Of a DNA stretch of 64,000 nt, positions 37,409 through 47,362 are shown piece after piece. The stretch comes from Bradyrhizobium hereditatis (GTDB lineage: Bacteria; Pseudomonadota; Alphaproteobacteria; Rhizobiales; Xanthobacteraceae): contig NZ_JAGKJK010000007.1 of assembly GCF_020329435.1 (NCBI RefSeq), positions 354,771 through 418,770 of the forward strand, written 5' to 3'. The notes below the pieces were generated by a model. It had not been told where the DNA came from, searched no databases, and saw only the letters and a program-made list of their open reading frames with translations. A program made the position numbers and the translations under genes. The stretch's first letter is position 1. Each line of letters begins with the position of its first letter.

Positions 37409-38818
37409 TCATCGAGACTGAGCATCCCGGAGCGCTCGATTGATCTCAGCGAACTGGTGGAACATGACGAACAGCGCGATCATTCCGGCGCCCAGTTCAG
37501 CGATTGCTTGACTGGCCAACAGCCCGTTGAAACCCCATATGACCGGGAATAACAGTACGGCCGGTATGAAGAGAAAGCCCTGCCTAGCCAAGGACACAAT
37601 CGCACTGAGGCGTGCTCTCCCGAACGACTGAAGCATTGTCGTCACGAAACTCTGAATACCGAAAAGTCCAAAAAAGAGATGGAACACGATGCAGGCCGAG
37701 ACGGCAATTTCCGTGACCTTATCGCTATCGCTGAACAGCTTGACCAAGGGCCGGGCAAAACTCACAACGGCCGCAGAATACGCAACGGAAAGAGCGACAG
37801 TCACGGAGAGTATGAACTTCGCAGCCTTCAATACACGAGCAAAGTCGCGCGCGCCCCAACCAAACCCCAGGACAGCTTGAGAGCCTATACAGAAGCCGGT
37901 GATAGGCAGTGCGCCGATCGTCAAGATTCGTACAGCTATTCCCACGGCCGCGATGGAATCGTCGCCGAAGGGCGCAGCAGCCCCGTACAAAAGCATAACG
38001 GCAATAGCAGATAGAATACTGGTCATGGTCGCCGGCGCCCCTACCAAAGCGAGCTGTCTGATGCTATCTGCTCGCAACGAGATGTGAGATATCCTGACGA
38101 GGACTATCCCGCGAAGCTTCATAAAGTAAGCAATATAAAGGCTAATAGCGGCGATCTGAGATACCAGCGTTGCGAGGGCTGCGCCTCGCACACCGAGGTC
38201 CAGTAAGAATATGAAGAAGGGGTCGAGCACAACGTTCAGTATGAAGGCGGTAAACATCGTCCACATGCTCAATCGTGTGTTGCCTTCGGCTCTGACGATG
38301 AAGCCGTTGACGATGTTTAGAAGCATCAGGGTGTACCCAAACAAAAGCGTCGCCGCGTAGTCGATCGCTACGGGCATAATGGTTGGAGTGGCCCCGAGCG
38401 TTACGAAGATCCCTCGCAGATTTAGAAGCAGAGCGACGGTAAAGAAGATACCGATCGGAGCGGCGAGCGCGAGGGCGGTACTCGCGCCTCGACTCGCCTC
38501 CAGGTACTCACCAGCGCCAAGATGACGAGATATGAACGACGCTGTTCCAACACCGATCCCCTGTCCGACTGCCGCGAGCAGGACCACGATCGGCAAGGTC
38601 ATGCTGACAGCTGCGATCGCTTGCGTGCCAAGTGCGCCAACAAAGATCGCGTTGACGACCTGGTGTAACGCGTTGATGGATACGCCAACAACAGACGGAA
38701 TGGCGAGCCGCAGGATAAGGCTCGCGAGATTGGAGTCCGATAGATCGATGTGCTGTTTTTTCTTTGGCGAGGCATCGCGATCGCTCTCGATGGCGAATTC
38801 CGCATCCGGCTTATTCAT
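37409..38818 (-). CDS. MATE-family efflux protein
   Basis: A 469-residue multidrug/metabolite exporter with about 12 hydrophobic segments in two halves: LRLAIPSVVGVSINALHQVV and NAIFVGALGTQAIAAVSMTL at the front, the matching VGAPATMTSILSAIAVMLLY in the middle. Its ATG overlaps the stop of the NRPS gene by 8 bases, so it is translated with it and most likely exports the peptide product. Terminus is soluble and charged. Normal length. Confidence 0.9.
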   Translation of the reverse strand: MNKPDAEFAIESDRDASPKKKQHIDLSDSNLASLILRLAIPSVVGVSINALHQVVNAIFVGALGTQAIAAVSMTLPIVVLLAAVGQGIGVGTASFISRHLGAGEYLEASRGASTALALAAPIGIFFTVALLLNLRGIFVTLGATPTIMPVAIDYAATLLFGYTLMLLNIVNGFIVRAEGNTRLSMWTMFTAFILNVVLDPFFIFLLDLGVRGAALATLVSQIAAISLYIAYFMKLRGIVLVRISHISLRADSIRQLALVGAPATMTSILSAIAVMLLYGAAAPFGDDSIAAVGIAVRILTIGALPITGFCIGSQAVLGFGWGARDFARVLKAAKFILSVTVALSVAYSAAVVSFARPLVKLFSDSDKVTEIAVSACIVFHLFFGLFGIQSFVTTMLQSFGRARLSAIVSLARQGFLFIPAVLLFPVIWGFNGLLASQAIAELGAGMIALFVMFHQFAEINRALRDAQSR

Positions 38819-41800
38819 GGATGAAAGTGTCGCGAGCTCTTCCGAATTCGTTGATCGTCTGCAAGAGCTCCTGTTGCAACACCGTGCAAAGATTGTGGGT
38901 CACCTCATAACCGACCTCGGTTGGATTATACCTCGTTTCGATCTGTAGATGGCCGGCTTGATATCCGACATCGAACCAGAGAAGGCGAATCACGGCAGCT
39001 TCATCCCTGTCTTCGCCGATCCAGAGTGGAGAAGGTTCCTTGTCTAGGAGACGGCGTGGAAAATGGCGCTGCAAACCCGCTCGATAATTCAATCCAATTC
39101 TGGGTAAGGGGAGGCGATCGATCCGGCTCCGCACGGCTGGATCTCGGTTTAGGAATTTCATGGCCCGAAAGCCTATTCCCTTGCGCGGCAGGGCATTGCG
39201 CTGGCGGTATATTGAACGAGCACGATCGGGACGGGGCTCCGTTCCCGTGAGACTCAAGGGAAGCGGAACGAGCTCGCTGATAAAGCCGATGATCTGAGAT
39301 GGATCGAGATCGTCAAACAGCCGACCTCGAGTTGAGGTAAGGCTATCAATCCAGAGCGAGTAGTTGCCGAAAACGCGTCCAAAGGCGCCAGATAGGGCGG
39401 CAAGAAACACATCAAAGTCCTGACAATGCGCCGATCTGGCCGTAATATTGAGGAGATCAGCTGTCGCTTCTTTATCAATCTCAAAATGGTACTTGGCCTG
39501 ATCTTCCCAAAGGGATCGGAAATTCGCTTCATCCATGCGGCCTTCAAGACGTGCATAGTGAAGCTCTCTCGCGGTCACTTTCGAAAAGCTCGCGCCGCCC
39601 GATGAAGTGGCCCTGACGTGTAAATCGAACTGACGGTAGTCAATGCTCTCCCAGTATTTGAGTTCGGCTGGCGCTTCGCTGTTCGCGTAGTGCTCAAGGC
39701 GCTTCAACCATGGAGAGAGCATTTGTATGTTCTCAGGACCACTCACGGCGTGGCCTGAGGCAACGGCGTTGTACGCCGCATCCAATGCTTCCAGGAACAG
39801 TCGATAGCCTATCCCGTCGGCTACGAAATGATGCATCAGGACCAGCAGATAGTAATCGCCGCTTTGCGATGTGCGGAACACCGTGACGTTAACAAGAGAC
39901 GTCTGGCCGTCAAACCGAAAGGTATGTTGACGTCTTGCTGAGATGCTCTCGATTGCCTTACGCTGCTGTAGGCCGGTCATTCCGACAAGATCGATCTCCT
40001 CCACGAGGCGTTCGGCCTTGGAGGGTCCGCTTGTCAGGCGTAGACCATCGCCGGTTCGGGCAATACGGAGTCTGAGGCCTTCGTGCCTATCCATGACATG
40101 GCCAAGGGCGCGCTCCAGGATTCGGATATTCAGGAGGCCGCCGGGCAAGAAGAACAGATCGCCGATGTTGAAATGCTCATCGAAGCCGACAAGACGGTAC
40201 CAAGATGAGATTGCGGGGGTAACTGGCAATGAGCCATCTGCGGAAGGGAAGCTATCGAGTGTAACCGCCGCTCCGTCTGCCGCCAATTCCCTGATGGTCG
40301 GTGTTCGATAGAGTTGGTCGACAGTGAGATTCAGCCCGGCTTTGCGCGCCAACGTGACGCAGCGCACGCTCAGAAGAGAATCTCCGCCGATATCAAAGAA
40401 GCTCTGATCGATTCCGACCGACTTGGCGCGTAATAGATCCTGCCAGATCCCAACAAGAATACGCTCCTTCCTCGTGCGGGGCTCAGCAGATGGAACAGGC
40501 CCGACCTCGCGGTAAGCAACGGACGACAGGCGAGGACGATCTATCTTTCCGCTCGCCGTAAGGGGGATACTATCAACCAAACGGAAGGCGGCTGGAATCA
40601 TGTAGGACGGCAATGTGTGGCGCAGGTGGGTGACAATATCTCCAGAGCTTAGACTGTCGCGAGCCGGAACCACGCTGGCGGTCAAGCGACGATGGTCATC
40701 CGCGCCTTCTGCGACGACCGCGGCCTTTGCGATTGCCGGATGAGACTCAAGGGCCGCTTCGACCTCCTCCAGCTCGATGCGAAAGCCCCGTACTTTGACC
40801 TGGTTGTCCGATCGGCCGCAAATCTCGAGAAGGCCGCTGGTTGAGATGCGTGCGATATCGCCACTTCGATAAAGAACGCTGTATTGTCCGTCATCATACG
40901 GATTCGGCACGAAACAGCGGTTGGTCCTATCTTGATCCCGCCAGTACCCAGCGCTCACGCAGCGTCCCGCGATGCAGAGTTCGCCGGCGACTCCGACAGG
41001 GACTCTCTTCAAATGTGCATCGAGCACGTACAGTTTGACGTTATCGATTGGGCGCCCAACGGGGATGAGTGACGAGCCGTCGTAGGCATCCGATGTTTCG
41101 TAGACTGCTGCATTGGATGCACATTCCGTAGCACCATAGAAGTTCCACAACGGCACGTCCGGGAAATACGCATGCCAGCGAACCGGGAGCGAAGAAGGCA
41201 TCGGTTCGGCGCTGCTTGTGACCAACCGCAAGGCGGTCGGTCGCGGGTGCCGTTGTTGGGAAGCAATGAGGCCGGATAGGAGCGGCGGCGAGGCAAATAA
41301 GTGTGTCACGCGACGTTTCGCCAACGTGCACAACAACAGATCTGGATCGAGCAACTGCTCTTGGGTCAAGATCAGCGTAGGCACACCTCTCAGAAGCCCC
41401 CCAAAATACTCCCATGCCGACGCAACAAGTGATGCGGACTTCTGGATAACCATCACGTCGGTACTGTCAAAGGGAAAGCGTCGCCACATCCAGTTCAGTC
41501 GATTGAGAATTGCCGATTCCGGTATAAGAACCCCCTTCGCCTTCCCGGTTGAGGACGACGTGTATATGAGGCTCGCAATTTCCTGATCTGATGGTTTGTC
41601 GCTGCACTCAAAATCGTGCGCGGGCGCGCCGCGCCCTTCTAGGGTCAATAGACAAATCGACGGCACGTCAAAACCAAGATCAGAGGTACTTGCGTGAACC
41701 AAAAGCTTTGCCTGACTATCTCGCAAGATATGTTCGATCCGATCACGCGGATAATCCGGCGATATAGGGACAACAATGGACTGCAAGGCTCGCGCCGCAA

Positions 41801-44800
41801 GAATAACAGCGGCCACGTCAGGCGACCGGTCGACCAGCATGGCGATCATATCGCCAGTCCCCACGTCAGAAGCCCGCAGTAACGACCTAATAGCTGTTAC
41901 GCGCTCACGCAGCTGGCCGAATGTGATCTCACCGAAATCACCAAAATATGCTACCTGGCTGCGATTTGAGACGCTGATTTGCTCGAACGCTTCGATAAGC
42001 GGACATTCAGTCTCATATGGCTGCGCCGAGCTATTCAGCGAGTCCAGCATAGTGACGTCTGACGCGCTGAGGCAACTCAGATCTTTAATGGGCGCAAGCG
42101 GCTTCTCAACGCAGGCTGCAATCAGATAGCGCAGATTGTCGGCCATGCGGAGAATCAGATCGCTGGAAAATATGTCTTCCGCATACGCGAGCTGGAGGGC
42201 AATTTCATCGCCCTGATCTTGTGCATACAATGTCAGATCGAATTTTACATAGCCGGTCTCATATTCGCGGAATGTCAGATCCAACTCATGCTGGCCAAGT
42301 GGCTCCGCGGCCTCGGAGTACATGTTGAACATGACCTGGAAGATCGGCGATCGTCCCGCTTCGCGATGCAGCCGGGTATCTCTTACCATCCAGCCGAACG
42401 GATATGCCGAATTTGCGATGGCATCGCTGACGAGGCCCTGGATGCGCAAGGCATGAACCGCAAAGGACTCGCCGACATCGATCGCGGTGCGGATTGGCAG
42501 CATATTCAGGAAAAAGCCAACAATTTCGGCGCTGCCAGGTTGATCCCGTACGACGTGCGGTATGCCAACGATAATATCGTCCTGACCGCTATACGTCCGC
42601 AGCAGCAGTTTGAAGCATGCCAGGAGTATTGTCGACGTGGTGCACCTTTGTCGCCGCGCAAACTCACGTACCTGATTGGAGAGCTCGCTGCCAAGCAGAA
42701 CCGCATGTGAGGCGCCGCGGTAGGAATTTGTTTGCGGCCGCGCTCGTCCCGTTCCAAGCGAAAGCACCGGCGGATCATCGCCAATCTGACGACGCCAATA
42801 GCTACGTTGGTTGGCCAGCGCCTCTGCAGTAACGTGTTGTGCTTCCCAGACGGCGTAGGTCGAGAGTGACGCGCGGTTCTCTGGCAAGAACGCCGCGGCA
42901 TCTACGTACCTTTGTTGAAGGTCCCTGAGTAGAACAGAGATCGACCAGGCATCGATGATAATTTCATGAGCGGTGATCAGTATGAGGTGGTTGTCAGGGC
43001 CAAAACGGATCATGCGCGCGCGAAACAGATGGCCTTGGCTAAGATCAAAGCTGCCGTTCAGCTCTGTTCGCCGTAACTCTGCGACCAGCTTCTCAGCTTC
43101 CTGCGCCGTGAGATGAGACGCATCAGTCAATTCAAGGCTTGCGTATTGCGGAGCATCAAAAAGCTGAACCGGACCGTCCTCGTCGATAAAGCGTGCCGAA
43201 AGTGCCTGATGGGAATGAACGACATCGGTCCAGGCGCGATTGAACGCCGCCAGATCGATGATGCCCCTTATTCGCAGGCCGCCTTGAATGATGTAGTTCT
43301 TGGCGGACGGATCGAGCTGCGAGAGAAACCATAGGTGCTCCTGAACTCGCGTCAGAGGCGATCGCATAAGCTTTCCGTACGTCGGGGCTGTGCGCGGTTT
43401 GGAGCCGGCCCCGGCCGAGATCGAAGCCGCAAGAGATCGGATTGTTCCATTGAGGACTAGCCTGAAATCCGTTCTCACTCCGAGCCGGGTCTGCAACTGG
43501 CCCAATATGAGCATTGCCCGGAGCGAGTCTCCGCCGAGGCTTATGAACTGGTCCTTCACACCAATGTTCTTAATACGCAGAACGCCGGACCAAATTTGAC
43601 ACAGCTGGGCTTCGAGCTCTGTTTGCGGCTCCTCGAAGGGCGTCGACAATGGAGGGCGAACACTGGTCGGGTCCGGCAATGCTCCAAAATCGACCTTTCC
43701 GTTCCTGGTCAGTGGAATACTGGCGAGGTGGATGATCCTTTCTGGGAGCATGTAGGTGGGAAGCGCTTCGGCAAGAAAGTTCTGAAGCTCGCCTTCGGTC
43801 ACTTCAGCCGGAGCTGACACGTACGCGATGAGTCGTCTCGATCCAGTTTCCCCCTCGGCCCTGGTTATATCTCTCGCCATAAGCTTTACGCCTGCGCAGA
43901 CGGAGGCGACCGCGACGGCGCCACGTACCAAATGATGAGCGGCGAGGCGGGCCTCGATTTCTCCCAGTTCAATTCTGTGGCCGCGGATTTTGACCTGACG
44001 GTCCCGTCGACCAAGACATTCCAAAAGGCCATCGGAACGAACGCGCCCGAGATCACCTGTCCTGTATAGGCGCTGGAACGACGGGTTGTTTGAGAACGGG
44101 TTTGGCCCAAAGGCATCCTTGGTGCGAACGTCATCATTGACATAACCAGCGGCGACACCAACGCCGCTAACACAGATTTCGCCGATCTCTCCCGTGTTGC
44201 ACAGCCTCGGTCCGTCGGCGACATAAACCACAAGGTTAGAAATCTGTTTGCCGATCGGCACATAAGGGTCAGCCAGCGCAGGCGCCACGGAAACCAGATG
44301 ATGCGTAACGCCGTCCGCGCACTCGGTCGGCCCGTAGTGGTTGAGAATGGGGACCCGGGGATATAAGGCAAGCCACGCACGCGCCAGTCCGGGTGTTAGA
44401 GGTTCTCCGACCGTTGAAATAATCCGCAAACTGTCCAGAGCTCGCTCAGCAACCGCAAGCGACTGCAGATATTCAACAAATATTGCAAGCATCGACGGAA
44501 CGAATTGAACAACCGTCACGCCATATCGTTGAATTGCGTTGAGAAGGGATACTGGCGATTTTAGTGTCGCATCATCAATGATCGCTATACAGCCGCCGAC
44601 GCAAAGCCCTGCCAGAAGCTGCCACAGCGAGATGTCAAAGCAGTGCGATGCCGTCTGCGCGATGCAATCCGTCCGAGTGAGGGTTAGGGCATCAATCTTT
44701 GCCACCAAATGATTGTTTAGGGCTGCGCGCTCGATCATTGCGCCTTTAGGCTGGCCCGTCGACCCCGACGTAAACAGAATGTAGGCGAGTCCATCCTCGC

Positions 44801-45278
44801 ACGATGGTGGCACGGCAGGCGAAGTCTGGCTCTCGCGCAGCGCCGCCTCTATCGCTATGAATTGCGTCGTGCCTTTGCTGCTTGCCTGGAACGGGCTGAG
44901 CGAATCCACCTGGTCTGGGCCAATAATCAGAGCGCAGCGACTCTGCTCGATCATGAATGATGTACGCGAAGCCGGTAACGATGGATCGAGCGGCAGGTAC
45001 GTTGCTCCAGCCTTCAATATTGCGACTACCGCCGTCGCCCAGTCGAGGTCCCGCTCACCCCAATAGCCAACGACCATGCCTTTAGCGCCCCGCTCTAGTA
45101 ACGTCGTTGCGAGAGCATCCGATCTTAATCGCAGCGCTTTGTAGGTGAGTTCGTCTGCGCCGTACCTCAGCGCAACCCTTTCCGGATCCGATCTAGCAAG
45201 GCGATCGATCGCGGTGATCGCGTCGATCGGTTGAAGTTCCACAAACTGATTTTTGCCTGATCGACTTTCCGTAGGCAT
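38811..45278 (-). CDS. Two-module NRPS, A-T-C-A-T-C
   Basis: A 2155-residue nonribosomal peptide synthetase. Order: A1 (about 20-535; FTSGSTGQPKG near 169, YGPTEC, YRTGDL, NGKVD), T1 (LGGDSLRA, Ser585), C1 (about 640-1060), A2 (about 1095-1580; YTSSSTGKAKG near 1239, YGATEC), T2 (IGGDSLLS, Ser1634), terminal C2 (about 1685-2155; HHFVADG at 1816-1822). C1 has HEIIIDA (771-777) where HHxxxDG is expected, so the catalytic second His is Glu. A2 reads LVASAWEYF where Asp235 of GrsA is expected, Val instead, suggesting a substrate without a normal alpha-amino group. No thioesterase; C2 may release the product by condensation. Begins with A1, no loading C. Coupled to a MATE exporter. Product unknown. 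Confidence 0.93.
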   Translation of the reverse strand: MPTESRSGKNQFVELQPIDAITAIDRLARSDPERVALRYGADELTYKALRLRSDALATTLLERGAKGMVVGYWGERDLDWATAVVAILKAGATYLPLDPSLPASRTSFMIEQSRCALIIGPDQVDSLSPFQASSKGTTQFIAIEAALRESQTSPAVPPSCEDGLAYILFTSGSTGQPKGAMIERAALNNHLVAKIDALTLTRTDCIAQTASHCFDISLWQLLAGLCVGGCIAIIDDATLKSPVSLLNAIQRYGVTVVQFVPSMLAIFVEYLQSLAVAERALDSLRIISTVGEPLTPGLARAWLALYPRVPILNHYGPTECADGVTHHLVSVAPALADPYVPIGKQISNLVVYVADGPRLCNTGEIGEICVSGVGVAAGYVNDDVRTKDAFGPNPFSNNPSFQRLYRTGDLGRVRSDGLLECLGRRDRQVKIRGHRIELGEIEARLAAHHLVRGAVAVASVCAGVKLMARDITRAEGETGSRRLIAYVSAPAEVTEGELQNFLAEALPTYMLPERIIHLASIPLTRNGKVDFGALPDPTSVRPPLSTPFEEPQTELEAQLCQIWSGVLRIKNIGVKDQFISLGGDSLRAMLILGQLQTRLGVRTDFRLVLNGTIRSLAASISAGAGSKPRTAPTYGKLMRSPLTRVQEHLWFLSQLDPSAKNYIIQGGLRIRGIIDLAAFNRAWTDVVHSHQALSARFIDEDGPVQLFDAPQYASLELTDASHLTAQEAEKLVAELRRTELNGSFDLSQGHLFRARMIRFGPDNHLILITAHEIIIDAWSISVLLRDLQQRYVDAAAFLPENRASLSTYAVWEAQHVTAEALANQRSYWRRQIGDDPPVLSLGTGRARPQTNSYRGASHAVLLGSELSNQVREFARRQRCTTSTILLACFKLLLRTYSGQDDIIVGIPHVVRDQPGSAEIVGFFLNMLPIRTAIDVGESFAVHALRIQGLVSDAIANSAYPFGWMVRDTRLHREAGRSPIFQVMFNMYSEAAEPLGQHELDLTFREYETGYVKFDLTLYAQDQGDEIALQLAYAEDIFSSDLILRMADNLRYLIAACVEKPLAPIKDLSCLSASDVTMLDSLNSSAQPYETECPLIEAFEQISVSNRSQVAYFGDFGEITFGQLRERVTAIRSLLRASDVGTGDMIAMLVDRSPDVAAVILAARALQSIVVPISPDYPRDRIEHILRDSQAKLLVHASTSDLGFDVPSICLLTLEGRGAPAHDFECSDKPSDQEIASLIYTSSSTGKAKGVLIPESAILNRLNWMWRRFPFDSTDVMVIQKSASLVASAWEYFGGLLRGVPTLILTQEQLLDPDLLLCTLAKRRVTHLFASPPLLSGLIASQQRHPRPTALRLVTSSAEPMPSSLPVRWHAYFPDVPLWNFYGATECASNAAVYETSDAYDGSSLIPVGRPIDNVKLYVLDAHLKRVPVGVAGELCIAGRCVSAGYWRDQDRTNRCFVPNPYDDGQYSVLYRSGDIARISTSGLLEICGRSDNQVKVRGFRIELEEVEAALESHPAIAKAAVVAEGADDHRRLTASVVPARDSLSSGDIVTHLRHTLPSYMIPAAFRLVDSIPLTASGKIDRPRLSSVAYREVGPVPSAEPRTRKERILVGIWQDLLRAKSVGIDQSFFDIGGDSLLSVRCVTLARKAGLNLTVDQLYRTPTIRELAADGAAVTLDSFPSADGSLPVTPAISSWYRLVGFDEHFNIGDLFFLPGGLLNIRILERALGHVMDRHEGLRLRIARTGDGLRLTSGPSKAERLVEEIDLVGMTGLQQRKAIESISARRQHTFRFDGQTSLVNVTVFRTSQSGDYYLLVLMHHFVADGIGYRLFLEALDAAYNAVASGHAVSGPENIQMLSPWLKRLEHYANSEAPAELKYWESIDYRQFDLHVRATSSGGASFSKVTARELHYARLEGRMDEANFRSLWEDQAKYHFEIDKEATADLLNITARSAHCQDFDVFLAALSGAFGRVFGNYSLWIDSLTSTRGRLFDDLDPSQIIGFISELVPLPLSLTGTEPRPDRARSIYRQRNALPRKGIGFRAMKFLNRDPAVRSRIDRLPLPRIGLNYRAGLQRHFPRRLLDKEPSPLWIGEDRDEAAVIRLLWFDVGYQAGHLQIETRYNPTEVGYEVTHNLCTVLQQELLQTINEFGRARDTFIHE

Positions 45279-45929
45279 GCGCGCCCCGCCATTCGTCCTT
45301 CTGCGGCCGTTAAATCAAAACACCGAGGATTGTGATTGAGCGTGTGCAGTGCGTAGCCACCCTGGTTCTGCCAGTCATAGTGTGCCGTTTTGCCCGTTTC
45401 TTAACTTCGTGCTTTGCGTTCACTACTGTTTCCTCGATGATCGGCAGGGGAACACGGCCGGACGCTAGAGCCTCAAGTTGGCGCTGGCATCTACCAGATC
45501 TTGTAGTAGACACGCGGGTAGCCTGCATGACACCAGCGACCAAACGCGCCCAGAGACTCGCTCCGGCTTGTGATTTCTTGCATTTGTAGGCGCCTGGACT
45601 ATGGTTTGGTGCTCTCCTCATGAAAGCGGACTTGGGGCTCGCCGGGAAGCAGGTCGCCTGCGGCGATCAAGCGGTGACGTCGATTGTGCAAGAACAACAC
45701 GTGTCATCGTTTTCCACGAGGCCGGTCTTTATCTGCATAGCCGCTGAAGGGCAGTCGTTAAGCACTCAAACGTTTCGACGCTCTTGGCCATAACGAGAGG
45801 GGCAGGCGGCGTGCCGAGTCGTGGGTGTGCAGAACCATCCACCGCGAGGTCCTTGGTCTGCTGATGTTCGCAGTCGTCGGTCTGGGTGCACACGACAACG
45901 CGCTTGGCGAGACGCCGCGGGCCATCAGT
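45279..45929. other. Spacer upstream of the NRPS, no gene supported
   Basis: Short frames on both strands without recognisable family. No sigma54 element was found in front of the NRPS on the minus strand. The part near 45760-45929 is probably the tail of the DUF736 remnant. Confidence 0.45.
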
Positions 45930-46237
45930 GCCGGCTGCGGCGGGATCAGATGAGCTGGAGGCCTTTCTCTGTCCTTCCACATCGATCAGGGTAGCGTAGA
46001 TCGGAGCTGGAAAGCTCGGATCGTCCAGCTTGACCGAGGAATAGTCGCTCCGTATCCCTCGGTCTTCTGCCAGGGGGCGCGCAGCTCGACATCAGGCCCA
46101 AAGAATGCGGAAGTGCGGCCCTTCAGAGGGGTTCTCGACGCGGACCAGCTTGGCCTTCGTTTCGAGCGAGGGTGCGAATCGAGCCGGAAAAATCATTGCC
46201 GTTCGAGGTGAAGGTGCCGATGGTCGCCATTATCGCG
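45930..46237 (-). pseudogene. DUF736 protein remnant
   Basis: DUF736 proteins are typical cargo of rhizobial conjugative elements. ATG 46237 gives MATIGTFTSNGNDFSGSIRT; the rest (AKLVRVENPSEGPHFRIL, VELRAPWQKT, SSVKLDDPSFPAPIYATLID) appears in other frames. At least three frameshifts. Another trace of the transfer region, like DUF2285 at 32.5 kb. Confidence 0.75.
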
Positions 46238-46375
46238 TCTTTGTTTTCACTTTCCCGGGCCGCGCCATCGCGGCCTCGATGGCTGCCGACAGACCTGAGG
46301 CGGTCGATTCGCACCCGAAGGGGCCAGCCGCTGTAGAGGGGCGCCAGGGTGCGACCTTCTTGTCCTGCGCGAGGA

Positions 46376-46426
46376 ATTGATACGCAGCGTGGATGCCTAC
46401 AATCCAAAAAATCAATTTTACCAATG
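46376..46426 (+). promoter_or_regulatory. Nod box
   Basis: GCGTGGATG, then CAATCCAAAAAATCAATTTT and ACCAATG follow the nod box consensus (GATG...ATCNAAACAATCRATTTTACCAAT) with only a few changes. NodD binds here with plant flavonoids. It points at the nodF/nodE remnant starting 127 bases downstream. Confidence 0.85.
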
Positions 46427-46552
46427 TTTCGGAATGTTGCATTGGCAACAGCACCTGACGCGCACCGGTCACGTCACTGTTTCTATCGGCGACGCGGCTC
46501 GGCTGAGGAACGGCGTCGCGTTCGCGTCGAGGCGCCTGATGGATGCAATGGG

Positions 46553-46804
46553 ATGGCAGATCAAACTCGCGAAGGAAACCATCGCCATAACCAAGGAATA
46601 CCCGGGGGCGGCGGCGAGACAACGATCGCCACGGAACTTACCTTGCGTGGCATCCAGTCGCCGGAGTTGACGGACCTCATCTACGACCTGGAGCAGTCCA
46701 ACGGCATGCAGATCGAGATGAACACGGATAATGCCTGCTCGAATCTCAAGCATATCGGCGACACGGTTGACGCTGTCCACGGCTTGCTCGCTAAGAAGGC
46801 CTGA
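46553..46804 (+). pseudogene. nodF: nodF remnant (acyl carrier protein)
   Basis: NodF is the acyl carrier protein for the special unsaturated fatty acid of some Nod factors. An 83-codon frame from ATG 46553 keeps the C-terminal half: LTDLIYDLEQSNGMQIEMNT, DNACSNLKHIGDTVDAVHGLL. The N-terminal half is frameshifted and shortened (its LAKETIAITKEY-like piece is in another frame). At the phosphopantetheine site DSL has become QSP, with the Ser kept. Probably non-functional. The stop TGA touches the nodE ATG. Confidence 0.85.
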
Positions 46805-47113
46805 ATGGAGAGGCGCGTCGTCATTTTCGGAATGGGCGGGCTGTGCGGCCTAGGCACCTGCGCCGCCTCCAGCTCAAAAGAGATGCGCGAAGGCCGCTCC
46901 GCCATCGGCCCGATCGTCAACTCCGAGCTTTACGAGCTGAAGGTCAGGATCGGCGCCGACCTCAAAGCTCTAGCGGAGCATGACATCGACCGCAAGCAGC
47001 TCGTCGATCTCGACGCCACGTCCAATGCGCTGCGCCAGCGCAAGGTGCGCGTGGCGCTGAACAACTCCTCTGCCTTCGGCGGCACGAACGGTTCTGGCAT
47101 TCGGCCAAGCTAG
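46805..47113 (+). pseudogene. nodE: nodE remnant (beta-ketoacyl synthase), internal deletion
   Basis: NodE is the ketoacyl synthase paired with NodF. The frame has the N-terminus RRVVIFGMGGLCGLGT, KEMREGRSAIGPIVNSELYE and EHDIDRKQLV, then joins in frame the C-terminal RKVRVALNNSSAFGGTN. About 300 central residues, with the catalytic Cys-His-His, are gone: 102 codons against about 400. Dead gene, but reading frame retained. Followed by the copied mod/dctA spacer. Confidence 0.9.
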
Positions 47114-47241
47114 TCAGGAGATTGTCGGTTCACCGTCTGGCTGGTCGAACGGCCGCATGGCTTCGGCGCGTGGTGCGCGTCTTGCTTAACAAGAGAAAAC
47201 ACACGTAACAGCCAGCCTGCCTTTGGAATCACGCTGCAGGC

Positions 47242-47257
47242 TGTCGGATTTCCGACA
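47242..47257 (+). promoter_or_regulatory. NifA-type site upstream of dctA
   Basis: TGTCGGATTTCCGACA matches TGT-N10-ACA and is a perfect palindrome. A possible sigma54 element, TGGTGCGCGTCTTGCT (47171-47186), lies upstream of it rather than downstream, an unusual order for dctA. In the ancestral mod/dctA layout the site serves modA on the other strand. Confidence 0.6.
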
Positions 47258-47362
47258 TCGCCGTCTTCAATCGGACACGGCTGGCATGAAAGGCTCGTCT
47301 GATGCCGTCGCCTCTCAACGCGCGGCGGCTCGGTGTTCGAGTTCGTACTGGGAAGGAGCGTC

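Noticed and set aside
47286..47300. TGGCATGAAAGGCTC as a sigma54 promoter for dctA
   Set aside because: GG-to-GC spacing is two bases too short for a -24/-12 element.
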